Counted from the stretch's first letter, positions 18,128-26,913 are shown. The stretch: 51,611 bases of DNA from CAZQYC01 sp043746555 (GCA_043746555.1 JAYTQU010000343.1:1-51611), one strand, 5' to 3'. The notes: generated from the sequence alone by a model not told the origin. A program made the numbers and translations.

Positions 18128-18799
18128 TCACGTCGTTGAGGCGCCGTGATCCGAAACCCATTGTGTGGCGTATCGAATCAGCTCATTGGTGGTGCGAAGA
18201 TTGAGTTTCTCGCGCATGTGCCGACGATGCGCATCGACCGTCTTCATTGACAATTTCAACTTCTCGGCGATCTCCCGCGTGCTCACGCCCCCGCCCAGCA
18301 TACGGAACACTTCCAATTCGCGATCGGTTAAGCCGGCAACCGGATCTTCATCGGTACTTGCATTGCGGCCACGCACGGCCTTGGCCAACAGCCGTTCGCC
18401 CATCGCCGGACTCAAGTGACGCTGTCCACGCGCGACCTTGCGCAGTGCACCGAGGAAATCGGTGCCCGCAGCATTTTTCATCACATAGCCATTCACGCCC
18501 AAGCGCAACAGCCGCTCGGCGTACAGCGCTTCTTCCTGCATGGAGAGCACCAAGATTCGGATGTCGGGATGCTCGGCGCGAAACCATCGAATCAATTCGA
18601 TACCGTCGTCATTGCCGAGCGCCAGATCGACGACCACCACTTCCGGTTGATGACGCGCAGCAGCGTCTTGCGCCTCGCGCGAATTACTCGCCTCGCCGAC
18701 CAAATTGAATTCCGCTTGGCCGGCAAGCAATTGCTTGAGCCCTTCGCGTACAAACGGATGATCGTCGACAATCAATATTCGCGTGGAGTTCTCGCCCAT
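18128..18799 (-). CDS. NarL/FixJ-type response regulator (copy 2)
   Basis: A 223-aa regulator: receiver with LIVDDHPFVREGL, phospho-Asp 58 in VVVDLALGNDDG and Lys in YVMKN, then a LuxR-type helix-turn-helix (LTDRELEVFRMLGGGVSTRE, then LKLSMKTVDAHRRHMREKL). It is a paralogue of the regulator at 15255-15986 and shares the receiver stretch LVLSM(H/Q)(D/E)EA(I/L)YAER. ATG at 18799 has AAGGAG 12 bases upstream, which is rather far, plus a closer GGGG. It is divergent from the receiver-PAS-HisKA_3 kinase at 19274, with a 474-base shared upstream region, and that kinase is its most likely partner. Confidence 0.94.
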   Translation of the reverse strand: MGENSTRILIVDDHPFVREGLKQLLAGQAEFNLVGEASNSREAQDAAARHQPEVVVVDLALGNDDGIELIRWFRAEHPDIRILVLSMQEEALYAERLLRLGVNGYVMKNAAGTDFLGALRKVARGQRHLSPAMGERLLAKAVRGRNASTDEDPVAGLTDRELEVFRMLGGGVSTREIAEKLKLSMKTVDAHRRHMREKLNLRTTNELIRYATQWVSDHGASTT

Positions 18800-19273
18800 A
18801 ATTCCCCATCACTCCTTACCCGGTGAAGCGTCGTGACGACGCGGTTGTTGTTAATGACCCGAGCAGTGTCCGCTCTGGCAAATTCCGCTCTGGCAAAACC
18901 TATTCATTGCAATCGACCAACTGAAACAATGGTCCAAGAAGCCGCCGCAGCGATGCGGTTTTCCCATTCGTCTCGTTCGAACTCATTCGCGCGCAAAGTC
19001 TCTGCACCGCGCATTTCGGCATCCCGCTCACTCGACGTGCGGTGAATGTCTTATGTCTATGTGAGGATCGTCACGGCAGATCGCAAATTTCGATGGCGTT
19101 TGCCGCCGCATTCGCCACAAATAAGTATTGGTCTTCTTTTTAGCACCGGCAAGTCGCCGATACAAGCGTTAGCGTTTGCATTAACGCCGTTGAGTGATAA
19201 CTTGTACCCGCGTTCGGATCGGAATGGCCTTCGATAGGCAAATGGCACTTACAAAAACCAGGCGCGGACCAAC
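18800..19273. promoter_or_regulatory. 474-base divergent regulatory region
   Basis: No supported gene lies here. It separates the divergent NarL-type regulator (minus) and the receiver-PAS-HisKA_3 kinase (plus) and so should carry both promoters. A 13-bp direct repeat, CCGCTCTGGCAAA, occurs at 18870-18882 and again at 18885-18897, a 15-bp period. This could be a binding site for a regulator but has no direct support. No clear sigma-70 pair was found. Confidence 0.4.
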
Positions 19274-20740
19274 GTGGACACCAAAATCACTGCACCCCTG
19301 CGATTCGTGTTGTTGGAAGACGATCACGCCGATGCAGAACTGATTCAAGCCGGCCTCGCCAATCGAGGCCTTAATATCGAATGGCTGCACGCCGTCGGGG
19401 AAACCGATTTTCGCGCGGCGATAGCCGATCAAGCGCCGGATCTAGTGCTCGCCGATTACACGCTTCCGGGTTACGACGGGTTGGCGGCGATGCGCATGGT
19501 GCGCGATAACTGGCCCGACGTGCCGTTTGTATTCGTTTCCGGATCGCTGGGCGAAGAACGCGCCATCGACGCATTAAAGAGTGGCGCGACGGACTATGTC
19601 CTAAAAGATCGCTTGCAGCGACTCCCGACCGTGGTGCAACGCGCACTGAGCGAAGCGCGCGACCGCAGCGAGCGACGCAAAGCCGAGCGCGCGCTCGACG
19701 ATCAACGCGCCTTGCTCAGCACATTGATCGACAATCTACCCGAAGTGGTTTACGCCGTCGATCGCGAACAGCGACTCACGATCGTCAATCGCGCCTTACT
19801 CGAGTTGGTGAATCGTTCACGCTCGACGGTTCTCGGCGCGACGCTAACGCAGTTCCCCGAGCTAGCGGATGTCAACGAAGAGAGCGAATCGCTCGACGCA
19901 ATGCTATTGCGCACCGGCCGCTCGCAAACCGACCGCGAGCGGGCGCTACTTAACAAGGACGGCACACGGCGCTGGTGGAGTAGCTCGAAAATTCCGTTGC
20001 GCGATCATGGCGGCGCGGTTGTGGGTCTGGTCTGTGCCAGTCGAGATGTCACTGCGCGTCGCGAATTGGAACAGGAGATACTGGAAATCTCCAATCGCGA
20101 ACAGCGCCGTCTCGGCAGTGACTTGCATGACGGCCTCGGTCAGGAGCTCACCGGCTTGTCGCTGCTGCTCAAGAGTCTCGAAGTCCAACTATCCCGCGAA
20201 CAGCCGCGCTATATGCCGCAGCTCTCGAAGATCACCGAACTGCTCGCGCATACGATTCAAAGCACGCGATCGCTGGCGCGTGGACTCGCGCCGGTAAATT
20301 TGGAGCGCGGCGGATTGCCGGAAGCACTGCGCCATCTCGCCGCCCGCTGTACCGATATGTACGGACTCACATGTCGCTTCGAAGATCGATCGCTACGACT
20401 TCCCGAACTCGATGAGGGTTCGGCAACGCATTTGTATCGCATCGCGCAAGAGGCCACCACCAACGCCGCGCGCTATGCGCGCGCCAAAAGTATCGAAATC
20501 GAATTGCGCACGACGCCACGTAAGCTGCACCTTTCCGTGACCGACGATGGCATCGGATTGACCGCCGGCCTCGCGCAAGGCAAACCGGGATTGGGTCTCA
20601 AGATAATGGAATACCGCGCTCACATGATGGGCGGCACCGTCGTATTCGAAGAACCGGGTGCCGGCACTCGAGTTGCGCTTGCGTGCCCGCTTAATCTACT
20701 GCGGCCCGGCAAGAACAACGCGGCACGCAAAAGCGCATAA
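19274..20740 (+). CDS. Receiver-PAS-HisKA_3 histidine kinase
   Basis: A 488-aa protein in which a receiver domain comes first (LLEDDHADAELI; phospho-Asp 61 in VLADYTLPGYDG; YVLKDRL), then a PAS domain (about 140-262), a HisKA_3 helix (REQRRLGSDLHDGLGQELTG, His 284) and an ATPase domain (LYRIAQEATTNAARYA, DDGIGL, GLGLKIMEYRA). No membrane segment is visible. An N-terminal receiver on a kinase means its activity may be set by another kinase or an HPt domain, for example the HPt at 10.4 kb; that link is inference. The start is GTG 19274 with only a weak GGA upstream; the nearby ATG at 19242 is out of frame. The kinase core is paralogous to the one at 15983-17752. Confidence 0.92.
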   Translation: MDTKITAPLRFVLLEDDHADAELIQAGLANRGLNIEWLHAVGETDFRAAIADQAPDLVLADYTLPGYDGLAAMRMVRDNWPDVPFVFVSGSLGEERAIDALKSGATDYVLKDRLQRLPTVVQRALSEARDRSERRKAERALDDQRALLSTLIDNLPEVVYAVDREQRLTIVNRALLELVNRSRSTVLGATLTQFPELADVNEESESLDAMLLRTGRSQTDRERALLNKDGTRRWWSSSKIPLRDHGGAVVGLVCASRDVTARRELEQEILEISNREQRRLGSDLHDGLGQELTGLSLLLKSLEVQLSREQPRYMPQLSKITELLAHTIQSTRSLARGLAPVNLERGGLPEALRHLAARCTDMYGLTCRFEDRSLRLPELDEGSATHLYRIAQEATTNAARYARAKSIEIELRTTPRKLHLSVTDDGIGLTAGLAQGKPGLGLKIMEYRAHMMGGTVVFEEPGAGTRVALACPLNLLRPGKNNAARKSA

Positions 20741-20853
20741 AGGCGAGACCGACTGGATTCCGGACAGCCGGCAATAGCGAGAAACGATCGGAAGTTTTCT
20801 TTGGCCAGTAACCAGCTAACCGGTAGTCGGTAGTCGGTTGGTTTCCTGACCTC

Positions 20854-22047
20854 TCAGCCCACCGCCGCTTGCCGCGCGTTGTGCGCGCCGTTCCATGCTT
20901 GAATAAACGCTTCCAACTCGGAGGCCGGTAGAGGTTTGCTGATGAAATCGCCCTGCACGCAATCGCAGCCGCACTGGTCGAGAAAATCAAATGCCAATGC
21001 CGACTCAACGCCTTCGGCGCAAACCGCCAGCGACAAATTGTGCGCCAATTGCACGATGGCTCTAACGACTGTCGCCGTACCGCGATTCTGTGGCAACGCG
21101 CCGATCAAAGCATGATCGATCTTCAGTTCGCTAAAAGGCATCTTGTAGAGGTGCGTCAGCGACGACGCGCCGACGCCAAAATCATCGAGCGCCAACCCCA
21201 CGCCCTTCACGCGCAGTCGCGTGTAAATATCCATCGCCAACTCGGCGTCGTGTTGCGCGGCGTCTTCCACCACATCAAGCACCAACTGCGATGCGTCCAC
21301 ATTGAATTCGCCGAGAATACGGCCAAGACGATCCGGAAATTCCAAATCGTTTACCAAACGCGGCGCCAGATTTACCGCCACCGACAAATCCATGCCGCGC
21401 GAACGCCAATGTCCGACTTGTCGAATCGCATCGGTGAGCACGAAGTCGGCAATAGCAGTAGTGATTGCGTGATCTTCCGCCAGATGCAGAAATTCGCGTG
21501 GATACAATAATCCTAAGCGCGGATGTTGCCAGCGCACCAGCGCTTCGGCGCCGCCCACGCGCCATTCCGAATCGATTCGCTCTAAGCGCGGTTGATAGTG
21601 AACCACCAATTCTATCTCTTCGATTGCGTTGCGAAGATCGGACGCGCGGAGATTCGCGGTGTGCCCGAAGTGACGCGTCAGCATGGTTTCAATGTCTTCC
21701 AACAACGCCGGTTTTTGCAGTGTGCCGAGCATTTTGAGTCCCAGCGATTCGCCCAACTGACGTGCGCTCGACAGCACCCGCTGATCCATGCCGCTGGCCA
21801 ATATAACGCCGCTGTCCACGCCCAAGCGCGCCAAGTGACGCAGCGCTTCGACGCCATCCATTCCCGGTAACTGCAGATCGAGCAACACCAGCGATGGTTG
21901 TTGATGCGCCAGTTGCTCGCGGAATGTCACGGCGCTATCGGCGGTAATGACGCGATAGCCGACGCCTTCGGCAAGCTGTACAACGAGATCGAGAAAATCT
22001 TTCTCGTCGTCCACCGCCAGCAATAGGTTTGTATTAGGGTTTGACAC
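20854..22047 (-). CDS. Receiver-EAL cyclic-di-GMP phosphodiesterase (copy 2)
   Basis: A 397-aa response regulator: receiver (AVDDEKD; phospho-Asp 57 in VLLDLQLPGMDG) and EAL domain with EALVRW, AVNLAP, VVEDAAQ, LALDDFGVGASSL, LKID, CAEGVES and QGDFISKP. The canonical DDFGTG has become DDFGVG and the glutamate after the third strand sits in VVED, so hydrolysis of cyclic-di-GMP is likely but less certain than for copy 1. The start is GTG 22047 with AGGAG at about seven bases; it overlaps the end of the LOV-like kinase by 14 nt, so the two are coupled. Copy 1 is at 11591-12787. There is no GGDEF partner in this operon. Confidence 0.93.
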   Translation of the reverse strand: MSNPNTNLLLAVDDEKDFLDLVVQLAEGVGYRVITADSAVTFREQLAHQQPSLVLLDLQLPGMDGVEALRHLARLGVDSGVILASGMDQRVLSSARQLGESLGLKMLGTLQKPALLEDIETMLTRHFGHTANLRASDLRNAIEEIELVVHYQPRLERIDSEWRVGGAEALVRWQHPRLGLLYPREFLHLAEDHAITTAIADFVLTDAIRQVGHWRSRGMDLSVAVNLAPRLVNDLEFPDRLGRILGEFNVDASQLVLDVVEDAAQHDAELAMDIYTRLRVKGVGLALDDFGVGASSLTHLYKMPFSELKIDHALIGALPQNRGTATVVRAIVQLAHNLSLAVCAEGVESALAFDFLDQCGCDCVQGDFISKPLPASELEAFIQAWNGAHNARQAAVG

Positions 22048-24835
22048 GCGTCGTCTCCTCAACGATTTCCGATGCCGAGCAATCCAAGGCCGCGCGAACG
22101 CGCCGCGCTAGATCGCTCAGTTGATAGGGTTTGGGTATGACATCGACGGAGCCGTCGAGCAGCGAGCGATGTGCAATCACGCTCTCGCTAAATCCGGAAG
22201 TGAATAGTTCCTTGATATGCGGATGCGCAAGCCGCAATTTACGCAACAGCGCGACCGACGACATGCCGCCCGGCAACATCAAATCGGAGAACAACAGCGC
22301 GATATCGGAATGTTGCGCGGCAAGTTGCAGTGCCTCCGATCCCGCTCCGGCGGCATACACGCGATAACCTAAACTGCCGAGCATCTCGACCGCGGTGGCG
22401 CGCACGTCGATGTTATCGTCCACCACCAAGATGCTTTCGGTGCCGCGCGGCAATTCGGTCGCCACGATCGTGTCGTCGGTTTGCGCGACCGTTTCGAGAG
22501 ATCGCGGAAAATACATTTGCACCTGGGTACCGACGCCGGGTGCGCTGTCGATCAACACATGACCACCGGATTGCTTAACGAATCCGTACACCATCGCCAG
22601 CCCCAGTCCGCTGCCTTTACCCGATTCTTTGGTCGTAAAGAAAGGCTCGAACGCGCGCTGTATTACTTCCGCCGGCATGCCGGCGCCGGAGTCGCCGACA
22701 GTGACTCGCAAATATTCGCCGGGCGGCGGCGAATTGCTGATCGCTGTTGTCGTGGATATTGCCGCAACGCTATCGCTCTCCACGCCGATGTTTTCGGAGC
22801 GAATGACGATCGACCCGCCTTGTGGCATCGCATCGCGCGCATTAATCACTAAATTGAGCACCGCGTTTTCGAGTTGCCCTGGATCGAGTTTCGCGAAGTG
22901 CAGGCTCTGTGCTAAGTCCAATTTCAATTCGATGTCGATCGGCAAAGTTCGACGTAACAACTCGCACATGCCGCTCAACAGCGCATTGACCTGAACAACT
23001 TGCGGCGCGCCGGATTGCTGTCGCGCAAAGGTCAACAAGCGTCGCGTTAATTCGGCGCCGCGCATCGCGGCACGCAACACCGTCTCGGCTTGTTTATAAA
23101 GTCGCGGACTTTCCTTCAGTGTGCGCGTGAGCAACTGTGCATTACCGATGACCACCGACAATAAATTGTTGAAATCGTGGGCGACACCGCCGGTGAGTCG
23201 ACCGATCGCTTCCATTTTTTGACTTTGACGGAGTTCCGCTTCGAGCCGTAGTCGTGCAGTCACATTGCGAGCGACCACGAAGCATCCTTGAACGTTGTTG
23301 CTATCGTCGCTATGCGGCAAGAAGGAAACGTCGATGTCCATTTGCCGTCCGTGCGAATCTTTGGTCTGAATCTGGCAATCGACTTGTCGGCCGCGCAACG
23401 CAAACGACAGCTCCGTCGCGAGTTGCGCATAAAGTTCGGGTGCGGCGACGTCGCGCGCCAACTGACCGCGAATACCTTCTACATCGCGCTCGAACAGCGC
23501 GCCGCAAGCACGATTTGCGTACAAAACGCGCTCTTCAGCGTCGACGTAGGCTATCGTCAACGGCAACGCATCCAACATCGTGGAGTAGAAGTTGTCGCTG
23601 CGTCGCACGGCTTGTTCGGCGCCGACCTGCGATTCGATATCGCGAATCGAACCGGAAAGTCGTCGCGGCCGACCGGCCGCATCGCGTTCAGCGCTGCCGC
23701 GCAAGCGAAACCAATGATACGTTCCCGACTTGCTCGCCAGCCGGCAACGCATTTCCAACGGCGTGCGCTGCTCGAGATGACCGCGAATGCGAGCCAAGAC
23801 TTCAAGCCGATCGGCATCGTGCAACGCGCGTTGAAAGGTAACGAAGGTGTTGGCGAACTCGTGATCGGATTTTTGTTCTTGGTAACCGAGCATTTGCCGG
23901 AAATGCGGTGCATACCAGACGTAACCGGTTTCTAAATCCCAATCGAACAATCCATCCGAGGTGCCGGCGACCGCGCGTTCCCAGCGCTTGTTGGCCTCTT
24001 CCACGCCGCGCAAACTTTCGCGACGTGCGGTGATATCGCGTAACACGCCGATCGCGCGAGTCGCCCGACCTTGCGAGTCGCGCTGCACAACGCTCGCGCG
24101 CGCCGTCACCCATTTGGTCCGACCCGATGCGGTACGCAGCGAATACTCGCGCTCGAAGTGCGGCGTCTCACCGGCGAGATGACGCTCCAATTCCGCGAAA
24201 ATCGATGTGTCGTCTTGCGGCAGCACCAAACGAGCGGATAACGATTCTCGCAACAGCAATTCCTCCGACGGAATTTCCAGAAGAGTCTGCCATTGATTGT
24301 TGTAGTAAACCTCGCCGCTCACAATGTTCCAATCCCACATCGCCAGCTCGCTCGCGGACATGGCCAGATCTAAACGCGCTTCGCTAGCGCGCAGGCGATC
24401 GCGCACACGATGCCGCTCGCTGACATCTTCTTGTGTCACGACGAAATAACGCGGCGCTCCGCGCGCATCGAGTTGCACGCGCAATCGCAGATGATTCCAG
24501 AACGGCGCGCCGTCTTTGCGATAGCCGACCAGCTCACCGTCAAACTCGCGCGCGTTATTCTGCGCGGTCAGCAACTGATCGCGCAACGCCGCATCGGTTT
24601 CTGCACCGCACAGCATGTTGCAATCGCGACCGAGAATTTCCGAATACGCGTAGCCACTCAATCGCTCGAATGCCGCGTTCGCATAGATAATCGGATATCC
24701 CGATACACACGCATCCGAAATGACCAGTCCGGTGGCAACAGTATCGAGCGCAGCAGCAAGAAACTCGGGCGGTCCAGCGCGTGGATCGCCGCCTGGAGCG
24801 ACCTCGATAGGTTGAACATTCTCCGCGATTAACAT
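22034..24835 (-). CDS. Hybrid histidine kinase: LOV-like PAS, 3 PAS, HisKA (HDFNN type), HATPase, REC
   Basis: About 933 aa from ATG 24835. Domain order: LOV-like PAS (about 20-145), three more PAS domains (about 150-272, 283-405, 412-527), phosphoacceptor GGVAHDFNNLLS (His about 553), ATPase (LNLVINARDAMP, DSGAGMP, GKGSGLGLAMVYGF) and a C-terminal receiver (VVDDNID, LLFSDLMLPGG). The first PAS has ANAAFERLSGY, GRDCNMLCG with Cys 72, YRKDGAPFWN and a Gln at about 135, close to LOV photoreceptor domains, but several flavin contacts differ (see findings). No membrane segment is seen. The start has no good Shine-Dalgarno; codons upstream of 24835 look non-coding. The receiver-EAL gene follows with a 14-nt overlap, making a kinase > phosphodiesterase operon like that at 12765-15167. 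Confidence 0.92.
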   Translation of the reverse strand: MLIAENVQPIEVAPGGDPRAGPPEFLAAALDTVATGLVISDACVSGYPIIYANAAFERLSGYAYSEILGRDCNMLCGAETDAALRDQLLTAQNNAREFDGELVGYRKDGAPFWNHLRLRVQLDARGAPRYFVVTQEDVSERHRVRDRLRASEARLDLAMSASELAMWDWNIVSGEVYYNNQWQTLLEIPSEELLLRESLSARLVLPQDDTSIFAELERHLAGETPHFEREYSLRTASGRTKWVTARASVVQRDSQGRATRAIGVLRDITARRESLRGVEEANKRWERAVAGTSDGLFDWDLETGYVWYAPHFRQMLGYQEQKSDHEFANTFVTFQRALHDADRLEVLARIRGHLEQRTPLEMRCRLASKSGTYHWFRLRGSAERDAAGRPRRLSGSIRDIESQVGAEQAVRRSDNFYSTMLDALPLTIAYVDAEERVLYANRACGALFERDVEGIRGQLARDVAAPELYAQLATELSFALRGRQVDCQIQTKDSHGRQMDIDVSFLPHSDDSNNVQGCFVVARNVTARLRLEAELRQSQKMEAIGRLTGGVAHDFNNLLSVVIGNAQLLTRTLKESPRLYKQAETVLRAAMRGAELTRRLLTFARQQSGAPQVVQVNALLSGMCELLRRTLPIDIELKLDLAQSLHFAKLDPGQLENAVLNLVINARDAMPQGGSIVIRSENIGVESDSVAAISTTTAISNSPPPGEYLRVTVGDSGAGMPAEVIQRAFEPFFTTKESGKGSGLGLAMVYGFVKQSGGHVLIDSAPGVGTQVQMYFPRSLETVAQTDDTIVATELPRGTESILVVDDNIDVRATAVEMLGSLGYRVYAAGAGSEALQLAAQHSDIALLFSDLMLPGGMSSVALLRKLRLAHPHIKELFTSGFSESVIAHRSLLDGSVDVIPKPYQLSDLARRVRAALDCSASEIVEETTRVKP

Positions 24836-25168
24836 AGCGAGTTTTGCGATCTTCCAGCGCCGCGCGCAACAACTGCCACGTACGCAATGGTCTATAAATT
24901 CGGCTGCTGCACGACATAAGCCGCGACATAGGCAATCGGTCCACGCGCTGCGTAGACAATTGCTCGTGATCTGCATCGTCCAACGACGACCCTTCTTGAG
25001 TCGTCTTGTGGCGGCGAAACCAAAACTCCGGCTTAGTGCACATTTGTTTGAGGGGAAGACGTAGCCATCGCTTAGCGACTCTTTGTAGCTGTGACTAGCA
25101 TCGTCGCATTGCGACCTATCTTTGTTCAGACTGCATAACTGTCGGACTTTGCGAGTTTAGATGAAGCG
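24836..25168. other. Intergenic region upstream of the LOV-like kinase
   Basis: 333 bases separating the divergent LOV-like kinase and the frameshifted small gene. I see no gene with a ribosome binding site and no RNA gene. A small hairpin-forming GACGAC...GTCGTC lies near 24985-25006. Promoters for both neighbours are expected but not identified. Confidence 0.4.
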
Positions 25169-25698
25169 ATGACGACAAAAACAATGCGCAGCCCCGGACT
25201 GCGGGGACTGGAAGATCTTCTCTTGGGAAGCGCGAAACAACTCGCCACGCTGAAGATGGAATTAGCGAAAGTGCAAGAAGTTTTTCAACTGGCCGATGCC
25301 TCTACCGCTTCGGAAAACAGGCGCATCAACTCAATCTACAGATGGCGCTGGACGGCGAGTGCGATATCGAGTGCGCATCGCTGGTCTTGCACGTGCCCGC
25401 AAATGTCGGGATCGTCGTTCCGACGATGCAAGAAATGGACAACGACAATGATCCCGACGCGCCGCCCATCGCACTCGGTAATCTAAATGTCGACGTCGCT
25501 CGCGACGTGATTCGCATTAGCGAAAACTACGACCGCTTGCGCACTCGCCAACGCACGGTCGCGTTTCGTCAGCCGCTTCGAATCGTGGTCGAAGCGGCGG
25601 CGGTGGGGCAGAAAATTCCCGTGCATTATCGTCTGCACGGACGCAATTTGCGTTATCCGATTTCGGGAAAACTCTACATTATTTGTTCGGCGCGATGA
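25169..25698 (+). pseudogene. Hypothetical small protein gene interrupted by an apparent frameshift
   Basis: Two reading frames that look like parts of one gene. The first starts at ATG 25169 and reads MTTKTMRSPGLRGLEDLLLG followed by a helical, Lys/Glu-rich stretch ending near VQEVFQLADAS. The second, shifted by -1, reads from about 25300 (KQAHQLNLQMALDGE) to the TGA at 25696-25698 and contains VHYRLHGRNLRYPISG. The first frame after about 25315 turns into Arg/Trp/Ser-rich sequence unlike protein, and the second has no Shine-Dalgarno for ATG 25342. Joined, they would give about 175 aa. I do not recognise the family. The final stop touches the stop of the convergent membrane protein with no gap. 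Sequencing error, true mutation and recoding cannot be told apart here. Confidence 0.5.
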
Positions 25699-26913
25699 TT
25701 AAACGGCTTCGATATGTAACTCCGTGCGGAGTTTCGCCGCTATCGTTGCGGCCGCGTCGTTTGGAAAGCGAGTCTCGAAATCTTTCAACAACAATCGTGG
25801 CGTGACTCTATCGCCCGCATCGCGGGCTAGCGTTACCACACGTAACAACTGTGCGCTACTTTCCGGTCGAAAATCGGAATTGACACGCAATCGTGCGCGA
25901 ACAAAATCCAATGCCTCGCCGGTCGCACGCGCGTCGAGCAATCGCGGTAAGCACAATTGCACGAGGTACTCTGCTAGTCGCGTGTCGGGCCAGCGCTCGG
26001 CGCGCGCGTACAGCCAACGAAATTCGTTTAAGGGCTGCGGGGAATTGTCGATGAGTTTGCGCACGCTTACGCCTGCATTGGCGAGCGCGCCGCCGCGAAC
26101 TTGCGCGAAGATCGGATCGACGAGCTTATCGCGCTCGCGTTCAAGTTCTGCTTCCGCCTTTGCCGCGACTCGTTCCGGCGCATGCGCTGCATCGATGTCT
26201 AGTTCGTGGCGTTGCTCATACAGCACGCCGCCGATGCAGGCAAACATCGCCAGCCATAAATACATAAAGAGCATCAAACCGAGGATCCCAAATAGTCCAC
26301 CAGTCGCTCCCGCTTGGATCGCCCACAACGGAACAAACCACATGATGGGCGACAAATCCTTTGCGGCCGGGGCAACGCCATTTGCGCTACTAAAGACATG
26401 CACTACCCAGGCCGGAATAAACCACAACGCGGCAATGATCGCGAGTAACGACAAGTATGCAACCGGTACTCGCGCAACGGCGCCGAACACTGCAACAGGA
26501 TTAAGCGCATCGATGAATCTGCCCGTCAGACTCATCGCCGCGACCATCGCCGGCACGAGCGCCAGCAACAGCAAACGCAAGATTGTTGCAATGGTCGCTC
26601 CAGTGATGGGTTCGACGCTGGAAATGAGCGACCAGAACACCACCAGCAACAATAGCGTCCCCATCGGCCGTTGCTCAACGGGATTCACCATCTCTGCCGA
26701 CAGCACCGGCGGTTCCTTGCGCCCGTCGATGACGTGATCCAACAGCACAAACGAATATTTTAAGTACCACGAACCGATGATCAATAGCATCGGAATTCCC
26801 ATGATCCCCGCGTTCATCCCAATGGTCAGCAGCCCACTAAAGATGACAATCACAGTAAACGGCGCAATGCGCAGCGGAAGAAGCAAATACTGAATTAAAG
26901 CGGCGGCTCGCAT
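25699..26913 (-). CDS. Integral membrane protein of unknown function with soluble helical C-terminus
   Basis: A 404-aa protein. The first half holds about six hydrophobic segments (roughly residues 15-62, 84-132, 140-172, 190-230), with IMGIPMLLIIGSWYLKYSF near the start. The second half is soluble and helix-rich, with LAEYLVQLCLPRLLDARATG, then LLRVVTLARDAGDRV and LLKDFETRFPND, resembling TPR-like helical hairpins. This architecture recalls gammaproteobacterial inner-membrane proteins annotated only as DUF4013-like, but I cannot assign a function. ATG at 26913 has a weak Shine-Dalgarno. It lies downstream of tRNA-Gly on the same strand and converges with the frameshifted gene with zero spacing. 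Confidence 0.75.
   Translation of the reverse strand: MRAAALIQYLLLPLRIAPFTVIVIFSGLLTIGMNAGIMGIPMLLIIGSWYLKYSFVLLDHVIDGRKEPPVLSAEMVNPVEQRPMGTLLLLVVFWSLISSVEPITGATIATILRLLLLALVPAMVAAMSLTGRFIDALNPVAVFGAVARVPVAYLSLLAIIAALWFIPAWVVHVFSSANGVAPAAKDLSPIMWFVPLWAIQAGATGGLFGILGLMLFMYLWLAMFACIGGVLYEQRHELDIDAAHAPERVAAKAEAELERERDKLVDPIFAQVRGGALANAGVSVRKLIDNSPQPLNEFRWLYARAERWPDTRLAEYLVQLCLPRLLDARATGEALDFVRARLRVNSDFRPESSAQLLRVVTLARDAGDRVTPRLLLKDFETRFPNDAAATIAAKLRTELHIEAV

Noticed and set aside
23254..23935. Two long plus-strand frames (195 and 215 aa) antisense to the LOV-like kinase
   Set aside because: Arg/Ala/His-rich shadow sequences opposite well-conserved PAS domains.
25300..25320. Programmed -1 frameshift site
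   Set aside because: The sequence GGAAAAC is not a proper X-XXY-YYZ slippery heptamer, and no strong downstream structure is obvious; mutation or sequencing error is simpler.
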